Shown: piece by piece, positions 14,643 to 21,663 of the stretch
Layout: every line of letters begins with the position of its first letter
Numbering within the stretch: the first letter of the stretch is position 1
Assembly (NCBI GenBank): GCA_002317575.1
Contig: DCIH01000093.1
Location: forward strand, 63,068-84,730
DNA length: 21,663 nt
Origin: Verrucomicrobia bacterium UBA1731
GTDB lineage: Bacteria > Verrucomicrobiota > Kiritimatiellia > RFP12 > UBA1067
Direction of reading: 5' to 3'
The notes under the pieces: generated by a model
What the model saw: the letters and a program-made list of their open reading frames with translations, nothing else
Told to the model about the DNA's origin: nothing
The model's database searches: none
Made by a program: the position numbers and the translations under genes

Positions 14643-15656
14643 ATGAACATGTGCAGAATCGTTCTGGCGTTGGGTGTTGTGGCCGCGGGACTTGCGTCGT
14701 CCGGCGCAGAAATGTCCAAGCGCGAATGGCAGGCCAAGGTCGCGGTGGCCGCGAAGAATCCCGCCACCGCGAGATCGGCCATTTCCAAAATCGCCAAGGC
14801 CGATCAGTGCGCGTTCCTCAAGGCGGTCAACGCCGCCGTGGCCAAGCTGCCCGAGTCCAACGCCAAGAAGGCGGAGCGTTTCGTCGCCGTGAACAAGGCG
14901 GCGATCCAGGGTGCCGCGGCCGAAAACCGCGTTGCCGTGCTGGCGGAGACGTTCGCGACGGTGCCACCGGCATATCTTCCTGGCGTTGAGTCAAATTTCT
15001 CCGAGACGCTCTTCAGTCGCAAGGCGGACGACGCCGTCTTAATCACCGACGCGCAGTTCTCCGAAATCGCTTCGCGCGCCGTGGCCGCGGTCGCCGACCG
15101 TTGCGAATCCGTCGACAACGCCGATGTGCGCACGACATTCGCGATCTTGCTCTTTACCCGGTCGTCCGGCGGGGCGCCCGCCGATCTGCCGGAAACGCTG
15201 GTGGACAAGTTCGTGTCCGAAGGCGCGCGGGACGCCGCGAAGACGCAGTGGATCCCCGCGGCGATGGCCGCCGGCGCGGCGCGCTCCTACGGCGCGCTCC
15301 TAGGCGACAACGCGACCGCCGCCACGGAGACGCAGGACGCCGCCAAGGATAAGTCCGAGAAGAAGGACGACAATGCGTCCGACGAGAAGAACGAAAAGGG
15401 CGTCGCCGTGAAAAACGAGAAGGAGGCAGACGGCCACGGCGTGTCGGTTCCCGTGGCGACCCAGCAGTTGCGCGACTCCCTGTTGGCCGATTTTTCGGCG
15501 TCCGCATCCGATTCGAGTCCTGCGGGCGGCGTTTCCGCCAGCGCGTACGCATCTCCTTCCGAAAACCGCGCGGCCGACGGCGGCGAGGCGCAGGCGCAGG
15601 CGCAGGCGCAGGAGCAACCCCAGTCCACGAAGCCCTATGCTGGGCAGATTCCGTGA
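14643..15656 (+). CDS. Secreted protein of unknown function within the polysaccharide operon
   Basis: A 337-residue protein I do not recognise. It has a signal peptide (CRIVLALGVVAAGLASSGA) and an Ala/Lys-rich, probably all-helical region up to about residue 220, with repeats of the style AVAAKNPATARSAISKIAKA. The rest looks disordered: a Lys/Asp/Glu-rich block (about 230-270), a Ser/Ala/Gly-rich block, then an Ala-Gln alternating run and a Pro-rich tail. It could be a periplasmic spacer or scaffold between the OPX protein before it and the outer-membrane barrel after it, but that is only position-based inference. GGAGG lies seven bases before ATG 14643; GTG 14637 is a weaker start. Confidence 0.7.
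   Translation: MNMCRIVLALGVVAAGLASSGAEMSKREWQAKVAVAAKNPATARSAISKIAKADQCAFLKAVNAAVAKLPESNAKKAERFVAVNKAAIQGAAAENRVAVLAETFATVPPAYLPGVESNFSETLFSRKADDAVLITDAQFSEIASRAVAAVADRCESVDNADVRTTFAILLFTRSSGGAPADLPETLVDKFVSEGARDAAKTQWIPAAMAAGAARSYGALLGDNATAATETQDAAKDKSEKKDDNASDEKNEKGVAVKNEKEADGHGVSVPVATQQLRDSLLADFSASASDSSPAGGVSASAYASPSENRAADGGEAQAQAQAQEQPQSTKPYAGQIP
15588..15611 (+). repeat. Four tandem GCGCAG hexamers (Ala-Gln repeat)
   Basis: GCGCAG is repeated four times in frame, encoding Ala-Gln four times within the disordered tail of the unknown secreted protein. Gain or loss of a unit would keep the frame, so length could vary between strains without breaking the gene. Confidence 0.8.
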
Positions 15657-15671
15657 CGGAAGGCAGAAACG

Positions 15672-16922
15672 ATGTCCATGAAGAATGCTAACAAATTCGT
15701 TGCGGCGGTCGTGGCGGTTTTCGCTTCGGTCGCGTTTCCCGACGCGCCCGCCTCGTCCAGGCCCGCGGGCTTCCGGTTTCTCGGCAATCGTCTGACGGTC
15801 AAGCCCTATGTGTCCCTGTTCTACACCTACGATACCAACATTGAGTCGTCACGGCACGCCGAAGACGACTCCATCTATTCGATCGAGCCCGGTGCCGACC
15901 TCGAGTGGAAGGGTGACAAGTGGCGGCTGCATGGATCGCTGTTCTACCGATACAAGGCGTATCAGGAGAATTCCGATTCGCTTGACGAAAACAGCTACGG
16001 CGAGGCGTTGAATTTCAACTACGCGTCGTCCAAGGCGGATGAGCAGGGCTGGACGCTGGCCCTCGGCGAGCGTTTCGCACACGTGTCGCAATCCGACGAC
16101 ATCGGCAGTAAGAACGGCCGCGGCATCTGGCGCGACCGCGACACGGTCGATGTTACCGGTGCGTACGAATACCGGTTCACGCCGCGCTTCCACGCGGATG
16201 TCTCCGCGCAGTACAACCGTCTCGACTACGACAATGATCCGTCCAAGTATTCCGTCATGCACGGCTGGTCGGAGTATTCGGGCGGGGTGGAAGCGGGTTA
16301 CGCGTTTTCAAAATGGACTGATGTGCTGCTGGGCGGAAGCTACAGCCGCTACGACCAGGATGCGGGCGATGTGGCCGGCACGCACTATGCCGACTACAGC
16401 ACGGCGTGGGCCGTGATGGGTGGTGTCGGATCCCGCGCCACGGAACGCATCTCCTACCGGGCTCTCATGGGCGCCTCCTGGTTCGAGTATGGCAACTGCG
16501 GCGAGGTCGACTGCGGTTGGACATATTCGCTTTCGTCCAGCTGGCGCGTTCGCCGCGACCTGATGTTCACGCTCATCGGATCGAGTTACTATCAGCCCTC
16601 CGAACGCAATATCGGCCAGGCGACCAAGGTCTATTCGCTGGGCGCAGGCGTTTCCTACCTCACGCTCGGCGACCGCCTGAACCTCACGGGAAACATCACG
16701 TGGCGATATGACGAAAACGCGTACTCAAATGCGTATTACGACCGGCGCTCCGCCTATGACGAGACGGTGCTTTCCGTTCGTCTCGGCGCCGACTATCTCC
16801 TCAACCGCTACGCGTCCCTCTTCGCAAGCGTGACGTGGGAGGAGGAGTGGTGCGACAATTCCAACGAAGACTACGACTACGACCGCTTCCGCGGCACGGT
16901 GGGCGTACGACTCCACTACTGA
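15672..16922 (+). CDS. Outer-membrane beta-barrel protein (polysaccharide secretion porin candidate)
   Basis: A 416-residue protein with an N-terminal signal (about 1-28, ending near SVAFPDAPA). The mature part is built of alternating hydrophobic/polar strands rich in Tyr, Trp and Ser with short turns (for example VSLFYTYDTNIESS, LHGSLFYRYKAYQEN, LLGGSYSRYDQDAG, YSLSSSWRVRRDLMFTLIGS) and it ends VGVRLHY, with a terminal aromatic as barrels usually have. Strand count by eye is about 16-18. It resembles the barrel porins often found in exopolysaccharide loci (BBP2-like or EpsL-like groups). In this operon it most likely forms the outer-membrane exit for the polymer. GGAAGG (15658-15663) precedes ATG 15672; ATG 15678 is possible. 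Confidence 0.82.
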   Translation: MSMKNANKFVAAVVAVFASVAFPDAPASSRPAGFRFLGNRLTVKPYVSLFYTYDTNIESSRHAEDDSIYSIEPGADLEWKGDKWRLHGSLFYRYKAYQENSDSLDENSYGEALNFNYASSKADEQGWTLALGERFAHVSQSDDIGSKNGRGIWRDRDTVDVTGAYEYRFTPRFHADVSAQYNRLDYDNDPSKYSVMHGWSEYSGGVEAGYAFSKWTDVLLGGSYSRYDQDAGDVAGTHYADYSTAWAVMGGVGSRATERISYRALMGASWFEYGNCGEVDCGWTYSLSSSWRVRRDLMFTLIGSSYYQPSERNIGQATKVYSLGAGVSYLTLGDRLNLTGNITWRYDENAYSNAYYDRRSAYDETVLSVRLGADYLLNRYASLFASVTWEEEWCDNSNEDYDYDRFRGTVGVRLHY

Positions 16923-16923
16923 C

Positions 16924-18357
16924 ATGTTCCGTGTTCTGGTATCGAAGTATGGATTGGCGCTTCATCTCGCCGTTTTGGCCGGCGTGCCCGTCGCGTTGAC
17001 GCCGTTTCTCGACGCCGCCGGTTTGTCGGGCTGGATTTTCCTGTTGAGTGTGTTTGCGGTGCTGTGGCTCACCGTTTCGCCGTCGTTGCGTGCGGGCGAG
17101 ACGCCGTCTTGCGCGCGCGTCCGCGCGTGGCGTGAGACATTCCGCGATCCTATCGTCTGGGCGTTCGCGGCGGCCGCCGCGTTCGCGGCGGCGCGTGCGT
17201 TCAATGGCGGCGTCGAACTGGTTTATAATCCCGAAGACGAGGTCTGGTCTGTTGCGGCGGCGCGCGTTGCTGGCTTGCCGTCTTCGGCCGGAACGGCCGG
17301 ATTCGTTTCCTTCGCGTCGGCGTGGTCCGCGCTCGTGCTGGTGGTTGGCGTGCGCCGGTTCTTGGGGCCTGCGGCGCGCATCTGGTTCGGTCTGGCGGGG
17401 GCATCCGTCTCTGCGGTCGGCGGTCTGACGGCGGCCGCCGCGGCGTTCGCCGGGCTGTCCGAGTGCGTGCGTCTGGCGCAGGTCGATTTCACATCCTCGG
17501 CGTTCGTTGGATCCATGTTCGCCGTTTGGCTGTTCGTGGGGGGCGGGTGCGGCATTGCCGCTCTGCAGCGCCGTTGGGGTGGCGCGGGGTTGCCGTTCGT
17601 CGTTGCGTTGGCGGGCAATGCCGTGGCCGTGGCGCTGTTTTCGCCGCCGTTGCTCGCCGGGGCGCAACTGGCGGTTTTCGCGGTTTTCTCCGCGGCGTGT
17701 CTGCTGCGGCTGCGGTTCGTCGCGCCAGTGCGGTCGTTCTTTCGCGTGGTGGTCCTTTCCGTTTGCGGCGCGTTGTTGTCGCTTGCGTGTCTGGTACCGG
17801 AGTGGCGTCCGGAGGTGGCCGAGGCGAAGGCGGCCGGACTTTCCGCCGAAAAGGCCTTCTCCGACGAGCGGGAGGACGCAGCCGTGGCGTTGGGCGCGCT
17901 GGCGCGCGACATGTGGCGCGAGAATCCCTGGCTGGGCGTGGGCGAGGGGGCGTTTCCGCTCCAGGCGCCGTTTCGCGCGGCGGAGGAGGACGATGAGGCG
18001 GCGTTGCCGTCCGAGGTGAATGCGCCGTATAACGGTTTCCTCACATTGTTGGTGGAGCGCGGGATGGTCGGGCTTATCGTCCTGGCACTGGCGGTCGGCG
18101 CCCTCGTCGTCGGTTGGGTCGTCGGGGCGGTCGGCGCGTCCCGGCAGCTCGTCTGCGAGGGCGAACGCGGGCGGATGTACTGGTGCGGCTTGCTCGAACC
18201 GTGCGCGGTCGCTGGCGCGTTCGCGCTGGCGTGCGCGGCGGCCGATCTGTTTTTCTCGTCGGCTTTCCGCAACGGCGCATTTCCGCCGTCCGTGGCGGCC
18301 GCGTTGGCGCTCGCCGGCGTCTCGTTCGTGAAATTCAAGCCCGCAACGGGGGTGTGA
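16924..18357 (+). CDS. O-antigen ligase/polymerase family membrane protein (Wzy/WaaL-like)
   Basis: A 477-residue polytopic inner-membrane protein with roughly ten to twelve hydrophobic helices. The long periplasmic loop near residues 320-372 contains NPWLGVGEGAFPLQAPF and then EVNAPYNGFLTLLVERG, the pattern of the Wzy_C domain (G-V-G-x-G-x-F, then HN-x-x-L-x-x-x-x-E-x-G); the usual His is replaced by Tyr369 with Asn370 kept. A further helix pair follows. Such proteins polymerise lipid-linked repeat units (Wzy) or ligate them to an acceptor (WaaL). Beside a Wzc-like co-polymerase, polymerase is the better guess. It begins one base after the barrel stop with no clear Shine-Dalgarno, so translation is probably coupled. 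Confidence 0.8.
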   Translation: MFRVLVSKYGLALHLAVLAGVPVALTPFLDAAGLSGWIFLLSVFAVLWLTVSPSLRAGETPSCARVRAWRETFRDPIVWAFAAAAAFAAARAFNGGVELVYNPEDEVWSVAAARVAGLPSSAGTAGFVSFASAWSALVLVVGVRRFLGPAARIWFGLAGASVSAVGGLTAAAAAFAGLSECVRLAQVDFTSSAFVGSMFAVWLFVGGGCGIAALQRRWGGAGLPFVVALAGNAVAVALFSPPLLAGAQLAVFAVFSAACLLRLRFVAPVRSFFRVVVLSVCGALLSLACLVPEWRPEVAEAKAAGLSAEKAFSDEREDAAVALGALARDMWRENPWLGVGEGAFPLQAPFRAAEEDDEAALPSEVNAPYNGFLTLLVERGMVGLIVLALAVGALVVGWVVGAVGASRQLVCEGERGRMYWCGLLEPCAVAGAFALACAAADLFFSSAFRNGAFPPSVAAALALAGVSFVKFKPATGV

Positions 18358-18360
18358 CGC

Positions 18361-20700
18361 ATGTCCGAATCTTCTCCGAAAGAGCAGCAGCCGATTTATT
18401 GCGGAACGCCCAAGGGGGCACCCGTGTACTACGGCGCGCCCCAGAATGGTCCGTCGTATGGCGGCGGGCCCGTCGCACCGGCGTATTACGGTGGCGCGCC
18501 ATACTACTACGGCGGCGCCGGCGGCGAAGAGGAGTCCTTTATCGGCGCCATCACATTCACGCGCGTGCTGCGCGTGTTCGCGCAACGCTGGATATCCGTG
18601 CTCGTCTTCGTGCTGATCGGACTCGTGACATCGTTCGCCGTGTACCGCATTTCGCCCACGATCTACGAAGCCCGCGCCGAATTCTCGATCGACATGCGTC
18701 GTCGCGCCGCGCAGAACGGCGCCAATCCCCTGGTGGATCCCGACTACGGCACGACGTACGAAGAGGTGTTTAACACGCGTCTTTCCGAATGGCGCGGCGA
18801 GAGGATCGTCGCGAAGATCATCCAGCGCTATCACGCGAATTTTCCGTCATCCGCGGCGGCGGACGACGAACTCGCTGAGATGCTGGAAAACACCGTTCTC
18901 GAAATCCAGCGCCGCTCGCGCCTGATCCATATCCTGGTGCGATCCCGTTCGCCGCAGCTTGCGGCGAATGTTGCGAATGTCTATGCGCAGGCGATCGAGA
19001 ATTTCACGGACGAAGACAACAAGGCGCGTTGCGACAAGGCCGTCGCCCAGATCCACGAGCAGGTCGAGCGTCAGCGTCGCGCCGACGGCAAACTGGTCGA
19101 CGAACTGCTCAAGTTCCGCACGGAGAACAAGGTGGACAATCTTCGCAGCGAACGCGAGATTCTTCAGCAGTCGCTCCAGAAGGTCACGGCCGATGTCCTT
19201 CAGCTCGAGACCGAAACGACCGCCGCCGCCGAGTGGGTGAAGGTGCTCCGGTCCGCGCAGGAGACGCCCGAGGATTTTGGCGCGTTGCCGAGCGCCGTGC
19301 CGCGTTCGACGGAAATCGGGCAGGCCTATGTCGATCTGCAGAAATGCCGGATGGAGCTCAATTCGCTGCTCACGACATTCACGAAGAACCACCCCGACGT
19401 GCGCGTGAAGGAAAAGCAGATCGATGTGCTCAAGCAGCAGTTCGCCGAATCCGTGTCCCGCTCGCTCGCGACAGCCCAGGGCAATCTCGCGAGTCTCCGG
19501 AACCAGCTTGCGGTCCATCAGGGGAATCGTGAATCCCTTACGCAGAAAATCGCCGTGACGGACCAGAAGATCGTCTACGCCGAATCGGGATTGCAGCGCC
19601 TTGAAGACGAGAAGGTCCTTTCCAGTGAACTCCTTAAACAGCTCCAGCAGAACGAGAACACGGCGCGTCTCGCCGCCGAACAGAGCAACGAGATCGTCCG
19701 CGTCGGAAATCCCGCGGGCGTGCCGGGCGTTCCCGTGCTGCCGAATCCCACCGTGATCTTCGCGTCCGGCGTCGCCCTGTCGTTCGCGATCGGCTTGCTG
19801 TTTATCCTGGTGATGGATCATCTCGAGGATACCGTCGTGTCGCTGGCGGATGTCGAATCCCGCCTGTCGCTCAAGGTCCTTTGCGTGCTGCCGCACGTGC
19901 GCCGCAAGAAGCGCGAGGAGGTCGCGCGCTTCATCACGACCAACCGCTATTCCCAGTTCGCCGAGGCGGTGGCGGGGCTCCGGAATCTGCTCGATTCGCC
20001 GCGTTACCGGTCGGCGTCCCAGGTGCTGCTTCTGATGTCCACCCAGCCAGGCGAAGGCAAGACGATCACATCCTGTTCGCTGGCCGTGGCGAGTGCCCAG
20101 GCGGAGAAGAAGACGCTACTTGTCGATTTTGACCTGCGCAGGCCCCAGCTGGCGCGCGTTTGGGATGTCGCTCTGGACGAGAAGACTTCGTTTTCGCACG
20201 CGCTCTCGCGCGGCGACGGAGACTTCGCGGCGTTGGTTCGGGCGAGCGGCGTCGACAATCTCGATGTGATCGCGTCGTTGCCGCCGGAGGGCGTAGACCC
20301 TGCGTCCGTTCTCGGATCGAAGATCGTTCAGGATTTCTTCGCGTGGGCGCGCGAACATTACGACCGCGTGGTCATCGATTCGCCGCCGTATGGGCTCGTG
20401 GGCGACGTGGTGATGCTGTCCGCTCTGGCGGACGCCGTGATGATCATGTGCTGTCCCGATCGTACGCATTTCACGCCCGTGCAGCATGCTGTACGCAATC
20501 TCGCGGAGTCCGGCGCCACGGTGATCGGCGTCGTGGTGAATGATGTGGATGTGGACGGAATCGGGTCCGGCGCGGTGAAGAAATACGGCTGCTATGCATA
20601 CGGTTACGGCTACGGCGCGGCGGCGCGGGGTTCCGTGAATTCGGATTCCGACGACCCCGCCGAATCGCAAGTCGATCCGTCCGTCGTTGATGAGGAGTGA
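18361..20700 (+). CDS. Wzc-like polysaccharide co-polymerase with BY-kinase domain
   Basis: A 779-residue inner-membrane protein. Residues 1-55 form a Tyr/Gly/Pro-rich cytoplasmic tail. Membrane helix 1 is at about 77-95; the Wzz domain follows, with a long coiled-coil periplasmic region (about 215-440). Membrane helix 2 is at about 464-485 after a Pro-rich VPGVPVLPNP segment. The cytoplasmic BY-kinase has Walker A QPGEGKT (Lys567), Walker A' LLVDFDLRRP (Asp589, Asp591) and Walker B VVIDSPP (Asp673). The end has five tyrosines in YGCYAYGYGYG (742-751), the usual autophosphorylation cluster, then an acidic tail. It should regulate chain length and export in cycles of Tyr phosphorylation. The phosphatase partner is not seen here. 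The gene starts three bases after the polymerase stop. Confidence 0.93.
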   Translation: MSESSPKEQQPIYCGTPKGAPVYYGAPQNGPSYGGGPVAPAYYGGAPYYYGGAGGEEESFIGAITFTRVLRVFAQRWISVLVFVLIGLVTSFAVYRISPTIYEARAEFSIDMRRRAAQNGANPLVDPDYGTTYEEVFNTRLSEWRGERIVAKIIQRYHANFPSSAAADDELAEMLENTVLEIQRRSRLIHILVRSRSPQLAANVANVYAQAIENFTDEDNKARCDKAVAQIHEQVERQRRADGKLVDELLKFRTENKVDNLRSEREILQQSLQKVTADVLQLETETTAAAEWVKVLRSAQETPEDFGALPSAVPRSTEIGQAYVDLQKCRMELNSLLTTFTKNHPDVRVKEKQIDVLKQQFAESVSRSLATAQGNLASLRNQLAVHQGNRESLTQKIAVTDQKIVYAESGLQRLEDEKVLSSELLKQLQQNENTARLAAEQSNEIVRVGNPAGVPGVPVLPNPTVIFASGVALSFAIGLLFILVMDHLEDTVVSLADVESRLSLKVLCVLPHVRRKKREEVARFITTNRYSQFAEAVAGLRNLLDSPRYRSASQVLLLMSTQPGEGKTITSCSLAVASAQAEKKTLLVDFDLRRPQLARVWDVALDEKTSFSHALSRGDGDFAALVRASGVDNLDVIASLPPEGVDPASVLGSKIVQDFFAWAREHYDRVVIDSPPYGLVGDVVMLSALADAVMIMCCPDRTHFTPVQHAVRNLAESGATVIGVVVNDVDVDGIGSGAVKKYGCYAYGYGYGAAARGSVNSDSDDPAESQVDPSVVDEE

Positions 20701-20707
20701 TTTGTCG

Positions 20708-20735
20708 TTTGAAATCCGAAGTTCGAAATATGAAG
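20708..20735 (+). repeat. Four degenerate heptamers (TNNGAAR) before gpmI
   Basis: TTTGAAA, TCCGAAG, TTCGAAA and TATGAAG follow each other with a period of seven bases in the 49-base gap between the co-polymerase and gpmI. Shorter versions of the same heptamer appear at 2264-2277 (+) and 9819-9832 (-). I see no convincing promoter or terminator here. Confidence 0.55.
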
Positions 20736-20749
20736 AAGTGGAGATGAAA

Positions 20750-21663
20750 ATGAGACCAGTCGTGTTGATCATTCGTGATGGTTGGGGCGTGAACGAGCGG
20801 GCGGAGGGTAATTCGGCCTATGCCGCCAAGACGCCCGTCATCGACCAGATCCGTGCGCGCTATCCGCATTGTCTGCTAGACTGCTGCGGCGAGGCTGTGG
20901 GTCTGCCCGATGGCTACCAGGGTTCGTCCGAAGTCGGGCACCTGAATATGGGCGCCGGGCGCATCGTGATCCAGGAACTGAAGCGCATCGACGACGGCCT
21001 CAGCTCCGGCGAACTCTTCAAGAGCGAGAAGTGGGCGAATCTCATCGCCAACTGGAAGAAGAACAATTCCCAGTTCCACTTCCTTGGCCTGCTGCAGGAC
21101 GAGGGCGTGCATGCCCACCAGGAACATCTCTTCAAACTCATGAAGCGCGCCCGCCAGGAGTTCCCCGAGGGTCGGATCGTCGTCCATCCGTTCCTCGACG
21201 GCCGCGATACGCCGCCGCGCTCGACGCTCGAATATGTGGCGCGCCTCAAGCAGGAACTCGCCGCCGTGGGCAACGCGACGATCGGTACCGCGATGGGCCG
21301 TTACTACGGCATGGACCGTTCCAAGAACTACAAGCTCACGACGGAAGCGTACAACTGCATCGTCGCCTGCCAGGGCAAGAAGACGCCGTCGATCGAGGAC
21401 TGCGTCAAGAACGAGTACGCCACGGGTAAGACGCCGGACGGCACGGAGATGACCGACGAGTACATCCCCTGCTATGTGGTCGGCGACTACGCCGGCATGA
21501 AGGACGGCGACGTGGTGATGCACACCAACTACCGTCAGGACCGCGCCATCCAGCTTACGCAGGCGTTCGTGTGCACCGACTACGCCGACGCCGCGAATCT
21601 CGCCGCGAAGCCGAAGGTCGACTTCCTCGGCTTCACGCGCTACTGGGACGAGTTCGAGAACTA
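20750..21663 (+). CDS. gpmI: 2,3-bisphosphoglycerate-independent phosphoglycerate mutase (partial, cut by window end)
   Basis: About 304 residues are present of an expected 510-550. It opens with VVLIIRDGWG (Asp10, metal), then GSSEVGHLNMGAGR with the catalytic Ser60, EGVHAHQEHLF, HPFLDGRDTPPRST, GRYYGMDRSKNY and NYRQDRAIQLTQAF, which are the iPGM phosphatase and transferase domain blocks in the right order. The enzyme interconverts 3- and 2-phosphoglycerate in glycolysis using Mn ions, without bisphosphoglycerate. The usual SDGG before VHSH reads QDEG here. ATG 20750 is chosen because GGAG (20740-20743) lies six bases upstream; ATG 20744 abuts that site. It may read through from the polysaccharide operon or use its own promoter, which I cannot identify. 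Confidence 0.92.
   Translation, partial: MRPVVLIIRDGWGVNERAEGNSAYAAKTPVIDQIRARYPHCLLDCCGEAVGLPDGYQGSSEVGHLNMGAGRIVIQELKRIDDGLSSGELFKSEKWANLIANWKKNNSQFHFLGLLQDEGVHAHQEHLFKLMKRARQEFPEGRIVVHPFLDGRDTPPRSTLEYVARLKQELAAVGNATIGTAMGRYYGMDRSKNYKLTTEAYNCIVACQGKKTPSIEDCVKNEYATGKTPDGTEMTDEYIPCYVVGDYAGMKDGDVVMHTNYRQDRAIQLTQAFVCTDYADAANLAAKPKVDFLGFTRYWDEFEN

Noticed and set aside
15588..15611. Tandem GCGCAG repeat as a CRISPR or origin element
   Set aside because: Units are six bases without spacers and lie in frame inside a coding tail, so it is a simple amino-acid repeat.
16801..18834. A 677-codon open frame on the minus strand
   Set aside because: It lies antisense to the polymerase and co-polymerase genes, which have clear family motifs. 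Its product is dominated by Arg, His and Gln, the typical shadow of GC-rich coding DNA, with no recognisable domain.
20702..20734. Possible promoter (TTGTCG with AAATAT or TATGAA) before gpmI
   Set aside because: Neither pairing gives good boxes with a 16-18 base spacer, and the AT-rich bases are explained by the heptamer repeat.

Overview
The window comes from a GC-rich, Gram-negative bacterium. The evidence is an LpxD-like lipid A gene end, an outer-membrane beta-barrel, an OPX polysaccharide-export lipoprotein and an AsmA-like envelope protein. The mix of a Tat-exported Gfo/Idh/MocA oxidoreductase, a cytosolic Ser/Thr kinase beside a DnaJ-type cysteine-rich exported protein, and short heptamer repeats at gene borders suggests the PVC group (Verrucomicrobiota or Kiritimatiellota). 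That placement is an inference, not a marker-gene result. All genes lie on the + strand and are tightly packed. No gene-free stretch exceeds about 240 bases, and the longest one holds the tRNA pair. I see no insertion sequence, integrase, CRISPR array or rRNA.

Layout. (1) 1-4149: the 3' end of an lpxD-like gene, a DPM1-like glycosyltransferase, a Tat/lipobox Gfo/Idh/MocA oxidoreductase, a pyridoxal-kinase-family protein and a YbhE-type lactonase, with short or overlapping junctions. (2) 4163-7605: a good sigma70-type promoter, tRNA-Leu(CAG), tRNA-Glu(CTC), then an AsmA-like protein only 16 bases after the tRNA and a fused two-domain chromate-type transporter. (3) 7592-13835: an extended -10 promoter inside or beside an inverted repeat, then an RsbW-like kinase, a STAS antagonist, an exported eight-motif cysteine-rich protein and a Ser/Thr kinase, followed by a GH3 beta-glucosidase, a mannose-1-phosphate guanylyltransferase and TruA. 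(4) 13909-20700: a probable terminator, a second good promoter, and an exopolysaccharide export and assembly operon (OPX lipoprotein, unknown secreted protein, outer-membrane barrel, Wzy/WaaL-like protein, Wzc-like co-polymerase and tyrosine kinase). (5) 20750-end: gpmI, cut by the window.

How they may work together. Region 3 carries a compact signalling set: a partner-switch pair (anti-sigma-type kinase plus STAS) co-transcribed with a eukaryotic-type kinase and an envelope zinc-ribbon-like protein. No PP2C phosphatase or sigma factor is in the window. Region 4 has the parts of a Wzx/Wzy-type secretion route except flippase and glycosyltransferases. Its OPX protein is short and lacks the Wza-type C-terminal membrane helix, so the co-encoded barrel probably supplies the outer-membrane pore. 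ManC (GDP-mannose) and the DPM-like transferase could feed mannose into envelope glycans. The most unusual items are the kinase and partner-switch cluster, the tyrosine-rich tails at both ends of the tyrosine kinase, and the near-leaderless OPX start followed by an eight-T tract.
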